A DNA stretch of 26,575 bases from Eubacteriales bacterium. Lineage in GTDB: Bacteria; Bacillota_A; Clostridia; Christensenellales; Aristaeellaceae. The position numbers and the translations under genes were made by a program. Location: NCBI GenBank assembly GCA_029974035.1, contig JARKQG010000078.1, forward strand, positions 1 to 26,575. Direction: 5' to 3'. How positions within the stretch are numbered: the stretch's first letter is position 1; each line of letters begins with the position of its first letter. The notes beneath the pieces are model-generated. The model was not told where the DNA came from and did not search any database. It saw only the letters and a program-made list of their open reading frames with translations. This document shows positions 14,809 through 22,766 of the stretch, in pieces.

Positions 14809-14810
14809 TT

Positions 14811-15296
14811 CTATCCTCTGGAGTCCAGGATGGAGATCAGCCGCGCCTGCTGAAAGGGGTAGGTGCGCAGCGCCCGGTAGTCGCTGTCGACGGTATGGGC
14901 CGCCACCAGAATACCGCCCACGTCCGGCGGGGCGGCCGTTTCCACCACGAGGCAGGCGTGGGTGAACCGGTTTTCGACAAACGCCAGCTGGATCACGTCG
15001 CCCGGGCGCGCCTCGGTGAGCGGCGCGCGCATCCCATAGGGCCCCAGGCCACGGTTTTCGATCAGGAACCGGTGCAAAAAGAAAACGCTGGTCCAGGACG
15101 GACTGCGCTTTTGCATCGAATAAAAATACCAGCCGGTATGCGGCGTGGGGTTCATCTGGCCGCATCCGGCGTACAGGCATTGAGAGACGAAGTTGGTGCA
15201 GTCGCCGCCGATTTCGTCAAAGGTGCCGTAGCGGGGGTTGCGCAAAAACGCCCACTGATGGGCATAAGCCACGGCCTTTTCACGGTCATAGGGCAT
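14811..15296 (-). CDS. Amidase_6 domain protein (putative cysteine amidase/peptidase)
   Basis: A 161-residue protein consisting of one Amidase_6-like (CHAP/NlpC-related) domain. The N-terminal YDREKAVAYAHQWAFLRNP with GGDCTNFVSQCLYAG is the family signature, and Cys33 in GDCTNF is the expected nucleophile. FTHACLVVETA gives the expected His. Family members are thought to cleave cell-wall or peptide amides. No signal peptide is seen, so the protein should stay in the cytoplasm or leave by another route. GGAGGAG precedes the ATG by about ten bases. It lies 56 nt after purL with no T-run terminator between (only a 6-bp stem at 15331-15346), so it may be read with the purine operon although its function is unrelated. 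Confidence 0.82.
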   Translation of the reverse strand: MPYDREKAVAYAHQWAFLRNPRYGTFDEIGGDCTNFVSQCLYAGCGQMNPTPHTGWYFYSMQKRSPSWTSVFFLHRFLIENRGLGPYGMRAPLTEARPGDVIQLAFVENRFTHACLVVETAAPPDVGGILVAAHTVDSDYRALRTYPFQQARLISILDSRG

Positions 15297-15352
15297 CGCA
15301 GGATCACTCCTCCGATGCCCATCCTATGACCGCGCCCACAGGCGCGTGCGGC

Positions 15353-18300
15353 TCAGCGGAAGTAGTCGACGGCGCCCCGGAACATGGTGTCGCCGGATTC
15401 CCCCGGCACGTTGCGGTAGAGCAGGCGACCGGTGCGCTCAAAATGGGCCATGCGGCCGAACACCCGGCCGTCCGGAGAAAAAATGCCCTCCACCGCCGCC
15501 GCGGAGCCGTTGGGGTTTGCGCTGATGTCCATCGACGGCGCGCCGGATTCGTCGCAGTACTGGGTGGCAATCTGCCCATTTTCCGAAAGCGCGCGCAGCT
15601 GCTCCGGATTGATGATGAAGCGGCCCTCGCCGTGGGAGATGGGCGCCATGCGCACGGCGCCCACCGTTTCATGCATCAGCCAGGGAGATTTATTGGACGC
15701 CACCCGCACCCGCACCAGCCGGGACTGGTGCCGTCCGATGGCGTTGAAGGTCAGCGTTGGGTCGGAGGGGAGGGCATCCCGAATCTCGCCATAGGGCACC
15801 AGGCCCAGCTTGACGAGCGCCTGGAAGCCGTTGCACACGCCGCCGATCAGCCCGTCCCGCGCCGTGAGCAGCTCCGTCACGGCGTCCCGGCTCCGGGGAT
15901 TGCGCAGAAACGCGGTGATGAACTTGCCGGAGCCCTCCGGTTCGTCGCCGCCGGAGAAGCCGCCGGGGATGAAGAGAATCTGACTCTCCGCCACCAGATC
16001 GGCAAAGCGCGCGGCCGATTCCGCCACATCCTCCGCCGACAGGTTGCGCACCACGAACACGCGGGGCACCGCGCCGGCGTCCTCAAAAGCCCGCGCCGTG
16101 TCGTATTCGCAGTTGGTGCCGGGGAACACCGGGATCAGCACCCGGGGCGCGGCGGCGCGGACGCGGGGGCGCGGCCAGCCATCGGCGCGGCAGTCGGGCG
16201 CGGCGACGATCCCGCCGCCCGGCCGCCCGGAGGGGAACACCCCTTCCAGCCTGCCCTCGTAGGCGGATTCCAGCTCCGCCATCGGGATGCCGTCAAAGGC
16301 GTATTCCGCTGCGGTCCAGCCGATGACTTCGCCCGCGTCGGGGGCGTCCTCGGTCAGTTCCGCGACAATGGCGCCCGAGGGCGCGTCAAAGGCGGCACCG
16401 CGGTCGTACCCCGGCGCGAAGAAAAAACCGATCCGGTTGCCCAGGCACATCTTGAAGAGGGCCGCGGCCGCGCCGCCAAAGCCCGGCACGGACGCGGAGG
16501 CGATCTCGCCCGCGCGGATCATTGAGCGCACCCGGTCAAAGACCGCCCGCATGGCCGCCGCGTCGGGCAGGCCGTTTTCCCGCGCCTCCGGCGCAAAGAG
16601 CGCCACGCGGCGGCCGACGCGCTTGAATTCCGGGGAGATAAGCCTTTCCGCCTCCGCGACGGAAACCGCGAAGGAGACGAGGGTCGGCGGCACGTCAAGC
16701 CGCTCGAAGGAGCCGCTCATGGAATCCTTGCCGCCCACCGCGGCGACGCCCAGGTCCAACTGGGCGTCCAGCGCGCCCAATAGTGCCGCCAGCGGCTTGC
16801 CCCAGCGGCGCGCGTCGCCGGTCATCCGCTCAAAGTACTCCTGAAACGTCAGGTGCGCGCCGCGCCAAGGCGCGCCGGCGGCGACCAGGCGCGCGACGGA
16901 TGTGATCACCGCGCGGTACGCGCCGCGGTAGGGGCTCTCATCCATTTCGTAGGGGTTTGCGCCAAAGGCCATCACCGAGCAGGTTTTGGTGCGGCCGCCC
17001 TCGACGGGGATCAGCGCCGCCATGGCCTCCGCGGGCGTCCGCTGCCGGGCGCCGCCGAAGGGCATCGTCACCGTGCCCGCGCCGATGGTGGAATCAAACC
17101 GCTCCGCCAGCCCCCGCTTTGAGCAAACGTTGAGCGAGGCCACGGCTTCCGTGAGCCGCGTCGCAAAATCCCCCGCCGGCCGCGTTTTTCGGGGCGTCGG
17201 CGCGTTCACGTGCGCCGAGGCGGCGCGGGACGCGCCGTTGGAGTTCAGAAATTCCCGGGACAGGTCCACGATGGTGTCGCCGTTCCAGCGCATCACCATG
17301 CGTCCGCCGTCCGTCACCCGGGCCACCTCGGTGGCCTCCAGATTTTCCGAGGCGGCGAGGGCCATGAACTCCGGCACGTCCTCCGGCGCCAGCACCACCG
17401 CCATGCGCTCCTGGGATTCGGAGATGGCCAACTCCGTGCCGGTAAGCCCTTCGTACTTGCGGGGCACGGCGTCAAGGTCGATCTCAAGGCCGTCGGCCAG
17501 TTCGCCGATAGCCACGGACACCCCGCCCGCGCCGAAGTCGTTGCAGCGCTTGATGAGCCGCGCCGCCCGGCCGTTTCGGAACAGCCGCTGAAGCTTGCGC
17601 TCCTCCGGCGCGTTGCCCTTTTGCACCTCCGCGCCGCAGGCCTCCAGCGAACAGGCGTCGTGGGCCTTGGAGGAGCCGGTGGCGCCGCCGCAGCCGTCGC
17701 GGCCGGTGCGCCCGCCGAGCAGGATCACCCGATCGCCCGGTACGGGCGCCTCACGCCGAACGTGGGCGGCGGGCGCGGCGCCCACCACCGCGCCGATCTC
17801 CATGCGCTTGGCGGCATAGCCGGGGTGGTAGATCTCGTCCACGAGGCCCGTGGCCAGGCCGATCTGATTGCCGTAGGAAGAATAACCCGCCGCCGCCGTG
17901 GTGGTCAGCTTGCGTTGGGGCAGCTTGCCCGGCAGGGTTTCGGAGAGGGGACGGGTCGGGTCCGCCGCGCCGGTCACGCGCATCGCCTGATATACGTAGC
18001 CCCGGCCGGACAGCGGATCGCGGATCGCGCCGCCGATGCAGGTGGCCGCGCCGCCGAAGGGTTCGATCTCGGTGGGGTGGTTGTGGGTTTCGTTTTTAAA
18101 AAGCAGAAGCCAGGGCTCGGGTTTTCCGTCTACATCCACGGTGATTTTGACCGTGCAGGCGTTGATCTCATCGGATTCGTCGAGATCGGTGAGCAGTCCC
18201 TTCGACTTCAGAATCTTTGCGCCGATGGTGGCGATGTCCATCAGCGTCACGGGTTTGTCCGCGCGCCCCAGCGCCGCGCGCTGGTCGAGGTAGCACTGCC

Positions 18301-19030
18301 AGGCCCGTTCGGCGTCCAGATCGTCAAAGGTGACGTCCGTCAGGTGGGTCAGAAAGGTGGTGTGGCGGCAATGGTCCGACCAATAGGTGTCGATCACCTT
18401 CAGCTCGGTCAGCGTCGGGTCCCGCTTTTCGCCCAGGAAATGGTCCCGGCAGAAGGCGAGGTCCGCCTCGTCCATCGCGAGGCCCAGTTCGCGGCGCAGC
18501 TCGGCGAGGCCGGCGCAGTCCATGGCGGTAAAGCCCGCAAGCGTGGGCACCCGCGCCGGAGCCGCGGCGGGCATCGCCAGCGTTTCGGCCGGCGCGAGGG
18601 ATGCCTCGCGGCTCTCCACCGGGTTGATCACGTATTTTTTGATCCGGCCGACGGCCTCCTCCGACAGCGCGCCGGAAAGAAGGTACACCCGCGCGGTGCG
18701 CACCAGCGGTTTTTCGCGCTGGGACAGAAGCTGCATGCACTGGGCGGCGGAGTCGGCCCGCTGGTCGAACTGGCCGGGCAGGTATTCCACGGCGAAGACC
18801 GCGCCGCCCTCCGGCAGGTCAAAGAACACGTCGTCCAGCTGCGGCTCGGAAAATACGGTGGCGACGCCGCGCTCAAAGAGGGCGCGGTCCACGCCCTCGA
18901 CGTCGTAGCGGTTGAGAAGGCGCAGCCCTTCAAGGCCTTCCACCCCCAAAAAGGCGGTCAGATCCCGCAAAAGCGCCTGCGCCTCCAGGTCAACCCCCGG
19001 TTTTTTTTCCACGTATACGCGGTATACCAT
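15353..19030 (-). CDS. purL: Phosphoribosylformylglycinamidine synthase, single-chain
   Basis: A 1225-residue enzyme that converts FGAR, glutamine and ATP into FGAM, the fourth step of purine synthesis. An N-terminal PurS-like domain (MVYRVYVEKKPGVD) leads to the linker with SDHCRHTTF and the ATP site (LLFKNETHNHPTEIEPFGGA). A second AIRS-like half follows, and a C-terminal class I glutaminase (about 970-1225) has GTNCEYDTA, nucleophile Cys in GGVCNGFQALVKLG, and PISHGEGRF. It is a little shorter than the roughly 1300-residue enterobacterial form and resembles the clostridial long form; many other Bacillota instead use separate PurS, PurQ and PurL. The start at 19030 follows GGAAGG; an open frame extends to 19198 inside purD but has no site. 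It begins one base after the purD stop. Confidence 0.95.
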   Translation of the reverse strand: MVYRVYVEKKPGVDLEAQALLRDLTAFLGVEGLEGLRLLNRYDVEGVDRALFERGVATVFSEPQLDDVFFDLPEGGAVFAVEYLPGQFDQRADSAAQCMQLLSQREKPLVRTARVYLLSGALSEEAVGRIKKYVINPVESREASLAPAETLAMPAAAPARVPTLAGFTAMDCAGLAELRRELGLAMDEADLAFCRDHFLGEKRDPTLTELKVIDTYWSDHCRHTTFLTHLTDVTFDDLDAERAWQCYLDQRAALGRADKPVTLMDIATIGAKILKSKGLLTDLDESDEINACTVKITVDVDGKPEPWLLLFKNETHNHPTEIEPFGGAATCIGGAIRDPLSGRGYVYQAMRVTGAADPTRPLSETLPGKLPQRKLTTTAAAGYSSYGNQIGLATGLVDEIYHPGYAAKRMEIGAVVGAAPAAHVRREAPVPGDRVILLGGRTGRDGCGGATGSSKAHDACSLEACGAEVQKGNAPEERKLQRLFRNGRAARLIKRCNDFGAGGVSVAIGELADGLEIDLDAVPRKYEGLTGTELAISESQERMAVVLAPEDVPEFMALAASENLEATEVARVTDGGRMVMRWNGDTIVDLSREFLNSNGASRAASAHVNAPTPRKTRPAGDFATRLTEAVASLNVCSKRGLAERFDSTIGAGTVTMPFGGARQRTPAEAMAALIPVEGGRTKTCSVMAFGANPYEMDESPYRGAYRAVITSVARLVAAGAPWRGAHLTFQEYFERMTGDARRWGKPLAALLGALDAQLDLGVAAVGGKDSMSGSFERLDVPPTLVSFAVSVAEAERLISPEFKRVGRRVALFAPEARENGLPDAAAMRAVFDRVRSMIRAGEIASASVPGFGGAAAALFKMCLGNRIGFFFAPGYDRGAAFDAPSGAIVAELTEDAPDAGEVIGWTAAEYAFDGIPMAELESAYEGRLEGVFPSGRPGGGIVAAPDCRADGWPRPRVRAAAPRVLIPVFPGTNCEYDTARAFEDAGAVPRVFVVRNLSAEDVAESAARFADLVAESQILFIPGGFSGGDEPEGSGKFITAFLRNPRSRDAVTELLTARDGLIGGVCNGFQALVKLGLVPYGEIRDALPSDPTLTFNAIGRHQSRLVRVRVASNKSPWLMHETVGAVRMAPISHGEGRFIINPEQLRALSENGQIATQYCDESGAPSMDISANPNGSAAAVEGIFSPDGRVFGRMAHFERTGRLLYRNVPGESGDTMFRGAVDYFR

Positions 19031-19031
19031 G

Positions 19032-20300
19032 CTATGCCCTTCCTTCCAGTGCGCGCCGGCCGATGTCGCGGCGGAAGAAGGCGCCGTCAAAGCGCACCAT
19101 TGCCGCCGCTTTCGTCGCGCGTTCCACAGCGGTTTTGAGGTCCTCCGCCGCGCAGGTGACGCCCAGTACCCGCCCGCCGGCGGTGACCAGGCGGCCATCC
19201 TTCACGGCTGTGCCGCTGTGAAAGACCGTCGCGCATTCCTCCGCGCCACCCAGATCGATGGGCAGGCCCTTTTCGTACGCGCCCGGGTACCCGCCGGAGG
19301 CCACCATCACCACGCAGCTGGCGCCGCCGCGAAAGCGCACGTCGGCCGCGTCAAGGCGCTCGCCCCGCACCGCGAGGAGAATATCCATCAAATCGCTCTT
19401 CAGGAGCGACAGCACCGCCTGGGCTTCCGGGTCGCCGAAGCGGGCGTTGTACTCGATCACCTTGGGGCCGTCTTTCGTCAGCATCAGTCCAAAGTACAGG
19501 CAGCCCTTGAAGGGGCGGCCCTCCCGGTTCATGGCCTCGACGGTGGGCAGGAAGATTTCCCGCATCGCGCGCGCCGCGACGGCCTCGGTGTAGAAGGGGT
19601 TGGGCGCGACGACACCCATGCCGCCGGTGTTGGGGCCCAGATCGCCGTCAAAGGCGCGCTTGTGGTCCATGGAGGACACCATGGGCACCAGGGTCTTGCC
19701 GTCGGTGAAGGCCAGCACCGTCACCTCCGGCCCGGTGAGGAACTCCTCGATCACCACGCGCCGGCCGCTGTCGCCGAAGGCGCCCTCTGCCATCATGGCA
19801 TGCACCGCGGCCCGGGCCCCGGCGAGGTCCTCCGCGATCACCACGCCCTTGCCCAGGGCCAGCCCGTCCGCCTTGATCACCTGGGGAAACGCGCAGCCCG
19901 ACAGGTATTGAAGGGCCGCCGCCTCGCCGTCAAAGGTGCGGTATGCGGCGGTGGGGATGCCATACCGGCGCATCAGGTCCTTTGAAAAGATCTTGCTGCT
20001 CTCGATTTCGGCAGCGCGCTTTGTGGGCCCGAAGCAGCCCACGCCCGCCGCCTCGAGGGCGTCCACCGCGCCCAGGGCCAGCGGGTCGTCCGGCGCGACC
20101 ACCGCGAAGTCGATATGGTGCTCCAGCGCGAAGCGGACGAGCCCTTCGATGTCCGTGGCGGCCACCGGCGCGCACTCAGCCACCCGGGCGATGCCCGCGT
20201 TTCCCGGCAGCGCGTAGAGCTTTTCCACGCGCCTGCTCTGGGCGATCTTCACGGCCAGCGCATGCTCGCGCCCGCCTCCGCCCACGATCATGACGTTCAT
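19032..20300 (-). CDS. purD: Phosphoribosylamine-glycine ligase (GAR synthetase)
   Basis: A 422-residue ATP-grasp ligase that joins glycine to phosphoribosylamine, the second step of the pathway. The N-terminal GGGGREHAL loop (residues 7-15), PGNAGI, the ATP-grasp segment KADGLALGKGVVIAE, the GPEVTVLAFTDG strand and EYNARFGDPEAQ metal-binding motif are all present. Length is normal. GGGGAGGAG lies seven bases before the ATG. It is 14 nt after the AICAR transformylase stop, and purL begins one base after its own stop, so it is inside the operon. Confidence 0.96.
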   Translation of the reverse strand: MNVMIVGGGGREHALAVKIAQSRRVEKLYALPGNAGIARVAECAPVAATDIEGLVRFALEHHIDFAVVAPDDPLALGAVDALEAAGVGCFGPTKRAAEIESSKIFSKDLMRRYGIPTAAYRTFDGEAAALQYLSGCAFPQVIKADGLALGKGVVIAEDLAGARAAVHAMMAEGAFGDSGRRVVIEEFLTGPEVTVLAFTDGKTLVPMVSSMDHKRAFDGDLGPNTGGMGVVAPNPFYTEAVAARAMREIFLPTVEAMNREGRPFKGCLYFGLMLTKDGPKVIEYNARFGDPEAQAVLSLLKSDLMDILLAVRGERLDAADVRFRGGASCVVMVASGGYPGAYEKGLPIDLGGAEECATVFHSGTAVKDGRLVTAGGRVLGVTCAAEDLKTAVERATKAAAMVRFDGAFFRRDIGRRALEGRA

Positions 20301-20314
20301 GGCAATCTCCTCCC

Positions 20315-21481
20315 CTAGTGATGAAAGAGCCTGAGCCCCGTAAAGGCCATGGCGATGCCGAAGCGGTCGCAGGCGGCGATCACGTGGTCGTCGCGGATGG
20401 AGCCGCCCGGCTGGGCGATGAAGGAAACGCCGCTCTTATGCGCCCGTTCCACGTTGTCGCCGAAGGGGAAGAAGGCGTCGCTGGCGAGGGATACGCCGGT
20501 AAAGCCGGAGAGCCATTCCGCACGCTCGTCCGCGGGGATGGGCTCCGGCTTTTCGAGGAAGAAGTCCGGCCAGCGTTCAAAGATTTCCGGCAGGTTCAGA
20601 AGGTATCCGTCCACGCAGTTGTCCCGTTCCGGGCGGGAGAGTCCACCTTTGAAGGGCAGCGCCAGCGCCTTCGGGTGGAGGCGCAGGTGGAACAGATCCG
20701 CCTTGTCGCCGGCCAGCCGCGTACAGTGGATGCGCGACTGCTGGCCCGCGCCCACGCCGATGGTCTGACCGTTTTCCGCGTAGACCACGGAGTTCGACTG
20801 GGTGTACTTCAGCGCGATCATGGCGACAACAAGATCCAGCCGAGCGCTTTCCGGGATCGCTTTTTCTCGCGTTACCACATTTTCAAGCAGCGCGGCGTCG
20901 ATTTTCACATCGTTTCTGCCCTGCTCGAAGGTGACGCCGAACACCGTGCGCCGTTCGGCGGCGACCGGCCGGTAGGCCGGGTCCACCGCCACCACGTTGT
21001 AGGCGCCCTTGCGCTTTTTCATCAGGATTTCCAGGGCTTCCGGCCGGTAGCCCGGCGCGATGACGCCATCGGAGACCTCCCGGGCGATCAGCTTCGCCGT
21101 GTCGAGATCGCATTCGTCCGACAGCGCGATGAAATCGCCGAAGGAGGACATGCGATCCGCGCCCCGGGCGCGGGCATAAGCGGCGGCAAGGGGGGAAAGC
21201 GGCTCGTTCGCGGGCAGAAAGAAGCTCTTCCGCAGCGATTCTGTCAGCGGCACGCCCACCGCCGCACCGGCGGGGCTGACGTGCTTGAAGGACGCGGCGG
21301 CGGGAAGGCCGGTGGCCACCTTGAGCTCGCTGACCAGTTGCCAGCCGTTCAGTGCGTCCAGAAAGTTAATGTAGCCGGGCTTTCCAGAGAGCACCTCGAC
21401 CGGAAGCGCACCCGTCTCCACGAAGATGCGCGCAGGCTTCTGGTTGGGGTTGAGGCCGTACTTGAGTTCCAGCGATTGCAT
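20315..21481 (-). CDS. purH: AICAR transformylase, stand-alone (no IMP cyclohydrolase domain)
   Basis: A 388-residue enzyme that formylates AICAR with 10-formyltetrahydrofolate to give FAICAR, the next-to-last step to IMP. The formylation-site motif SFKHVSPAGAA is at about residues 66-76, followed by DRMSSFGDFIALS and the C-terminal FFPFGDNVERAH and QPGGSIRDDHVIAACD motifs typical of the transformylase half of PurH. The N-terminal cyclohydrolase half of normal PurH (about 200 residues) is absent. That activity is supplied by the gene just upstream in the operon. The ATG at 21481 has GGAGG seven bases before it. An open frame extends to 21589, overlapping that gene without a start site. The stand-alone form is known in Clostridia. 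Confidence 0.92.
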   Translation of the reverse strand: MQSLELKYGLNPNQKPARIFVETGALPVEVLSGKPGYINFLDALNGWQLVSELKVATGLPAAASFKHVSPAGAAVGVPLTESLRKSFFLPANEPLSPLAAAYARARGADRMSSFGDFIALSDECDLDTAKLIAREVSDGVIAPGYRPEALEILMKKRKGAYNVVAVDPAYRPVAAERRTVFGVTFEQGRNDVKIDAALLENVVTREKAIPESARLDLVVAMIALKYTQSNSVVYAENGQTIGVGAGQQSRIHCTRLAGDKADLFHLRLHPKALALPFKGGLSRPERDNCVDGYLLNLPEIFERWPDFFLEKPEPIPADERAEWLSGFTGVSLASDAFFPFGDNVERAHKSGVSFIAQPGGSIRDDHVIAACDRFGIAMAFTGLRLFHH

Positions 21482-21483
21482 GC

Positions 21484-22176
21484 TTATGCCTCCAGCGCGT
21501 TGAGGATATGATCCTCGAACGCCATCGTCTTGGGGTCGATCGCGCGCACAAACAGCGCGACTTTGTTCTCCGGATCCAGCGCGTTCCACAGCGCGCGGGT
21601 GAGGGCTTCCGGCGAAAGATCGACGTTCAGCGCGACCGGCTCGCCGGCGAAGGGCAGGAGCGGGTTCGCGCCGGGCAGGTAGGTGTGGAGCAGGTGAACA
21701 AGGCCGGGCGTGGGCGTCTCATAGCGGAAGAAAAACCGCTCGCAGCCCGCGCCGCGCTTCAGAATGCTCAGTTCATAGGAAAATCCGCCGTCCGCAACCG
21801 TCACCAGGCCGGAGATGCGCGGCGTCCAGTTGGGAGAATCCGGCTCGTACTCGCGCGTTGCCAGCGCGGCCTCGAAGGTCTCGCCACGCCGGAGAAAGTC
21901 GTACAGGGTGTCGGTCTGATCTCCATTGGTGACGATCGTCCGGTTTTCGCATACCTTCACCGGCGAATAGAGGATGAGGGAGGGGTCCTCCACCTTGGAC
22001 GGATCGAAGGCCTGGGCCCGGAGGCCATCCTCTTCCCGGACGAGCAGGCGGTTGCGGCTATTTTGGCTTCGCCCCATCAGGAAGTAGGCGACCAGGGCGC
22101 GGCCGTCGGGAAACGCGCCCACCAGGACGCCGCGACCGGGGTAGGCCGTAAGGCCGGGGTGATCGATCAGATTCAT
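21484..22176 (-). CDS. purO: IMP cyclohydrolase, PurO type
   Basis: A 230-residue enzyme that should close FAICAR to IMP, the last step of the pathway. The sequence (YPGRGVLVGAFPDGRALVAYFLMGRSQNSRNR near the start, then NGDQTD and WTPRISGL) matches the PurO/IMP_cyclohyd family first known from archaea, and bears no likeness to the PurH cyclohydrolase domain. Its place beside an AICAR transformylase lacking that domain is strong support. AAAGGAG precedes the ATG, whose first bases overlap the purN stop by 4 nt. The gap to the transformylase is 2 nt. The family assignment is from recall of motifs and was not searched. Confidence 0.87.
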   Translation of the reverse strand: MNLIDHPGLTAYPGRGVLVGAFPDGRALVAYFLMGRSQNSRNRLLVREEDGLRAQAFDPSKVEDPSLILYSPVKVCENRTIVTNGDQTDTLYDFLRRGETFEAALATREYEPDSPNWTPRISGLVTVADGGFSYELSILKRGAGCERFFFRYETPTPGLVHLLHTYLPGANPLLPFAGEPVALNVDLSPEALTRALWNALDPENKVALFVRAIDPKTMAFEDHILNALEA

Positions 22177-22766
22177 GGACGTGTCTCCTTTGATATTTCG
22201 GCGCAAAGCCCCTCGACCGCGCGGGGCAGCAGCACCCACTCGGCCTGGGTCATCACGCGCTTTTGAAGGGTTTCCGGCGTATCGCCGGGCAGCACCTCCA
22301 CCGCCTTCTGAGCGAGGATTTCTCCGCCGTCGGGAATCTCGTTGACCAGATGTACCGTGGCGCCGGTCAGCTTGACGCCGCGCTTCAGCGCCTCTCTGTG
22401 TGGAATCAGACCGTAGAAGCCTTTCCCGCAAAAAGCGGGGATCAGCGACGGATGCACGTTGACGATGCGGTTTTCATAGCGCCGAACAAAGTCCGCGCTG
22501 AGAATGGTCAGATATCCGGCCAGCACGACGAGGTCGATCTTACGGGATGTGAGCGCCGCGACGAGGGCGGCTTCCCCGTCCGCCTTTGTGACGGTGATCG
22601 CTTCGACCCCGGCATTTTGCGCGCGGGTGAGCGCATAGGCGTCCGGTCGGCTGGAGACGACGAGAGTGATGGCGCCGCTTTTGAGAACACCGGAGGCTTC
22701 GGCGTCCATGAGCGCCTGGAGGTTGGTGCCGCCGCCCGATACCAATACCGCGATCCGCGCCTTCAT
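22173..22766 (-). CDS. purN: Phosphoribosylglycinamide formyltransferase
   Basis: A 197-residue folate-dependent transferase that formylates GAR, the third step. VSGGGTNLQAL (residues 9-19) binds the phosphate. The catalytic Asn-His pair is in NVHPSLIPAFCGKGFYG, and the conserved Asp lies in NEIPDGGEIL. Length is normal for PurN. It overlaps purM and purO by 4 nt on either side, so translation is coupled, and its own upstream site (AAGGTG) is weak. Confidence 0.95.
   Translation of the reverse strand: MKARIAVLVSGGGTNLQALMDAEASGVLKSGAITLVVSSRPDAYALTRAQNAGVEAITVTKADGEAALVAALTSRKIDLVVLAGYLTILSADFVRRYENRIVNVHPSLIPAFCGKGFYGLIPHREALKRGVKLTGATVHLVNEIPDGGEILAQKAVEVLPGDTPETLQKRVMTQAEWVLLPRAVEGLCAEISKETRP

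Larger units (their letters stand above)
14556..14810. other. Cluster of about seven hairpins between convergent genes
   Basis: This 255-bp stretch has no supported gene but is almost wholly self-complementary. In order: AAGCGCCGGG with its complement (14556-14580); AAG-CCCC with GGGG-CTT (14594-14610); CGTTCCCGGCG with its complement (14615-14643); GTTTGGTCCATC with its complement (14645-14680); GCACACC with GGTGTGC enclosing GAAATCC with GGATTTC (14695-14732); GCATCAAAAAA with its complement (14749-14781); and AGCGCCGGG with its complement (14787-14808). In addition, TGCGCACAC in the loop of the fourth pairs with GTGTGCGCA (14727-14735), allowing an alternative fold. It could be stacked terminators, a folded RNA or the remnant of a palindromic mobile repeat. 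Confidence 0.75.

Noticed and set aside
14556..14810. T-box or other known riboswitch in the hairpin cluster
   Set aside because: No T-box consensus (AGGGTGG...ACCGCG) or other known aptamer core was found, and the segment lies downstream of both convergent genes rather than upstream of one.
14556..14810. CRISPR array
   Set aside because: The repeated palindrome occurs only twice about 230 bp apart and there is no regular repeat-spacer pattern or cas gene.
17210..19138. Plus-strand open frame of 642 codons
   Set aside because: It is antisense to purL, whose conserved motifs run through the same region. Composition is typical of shadow frames.
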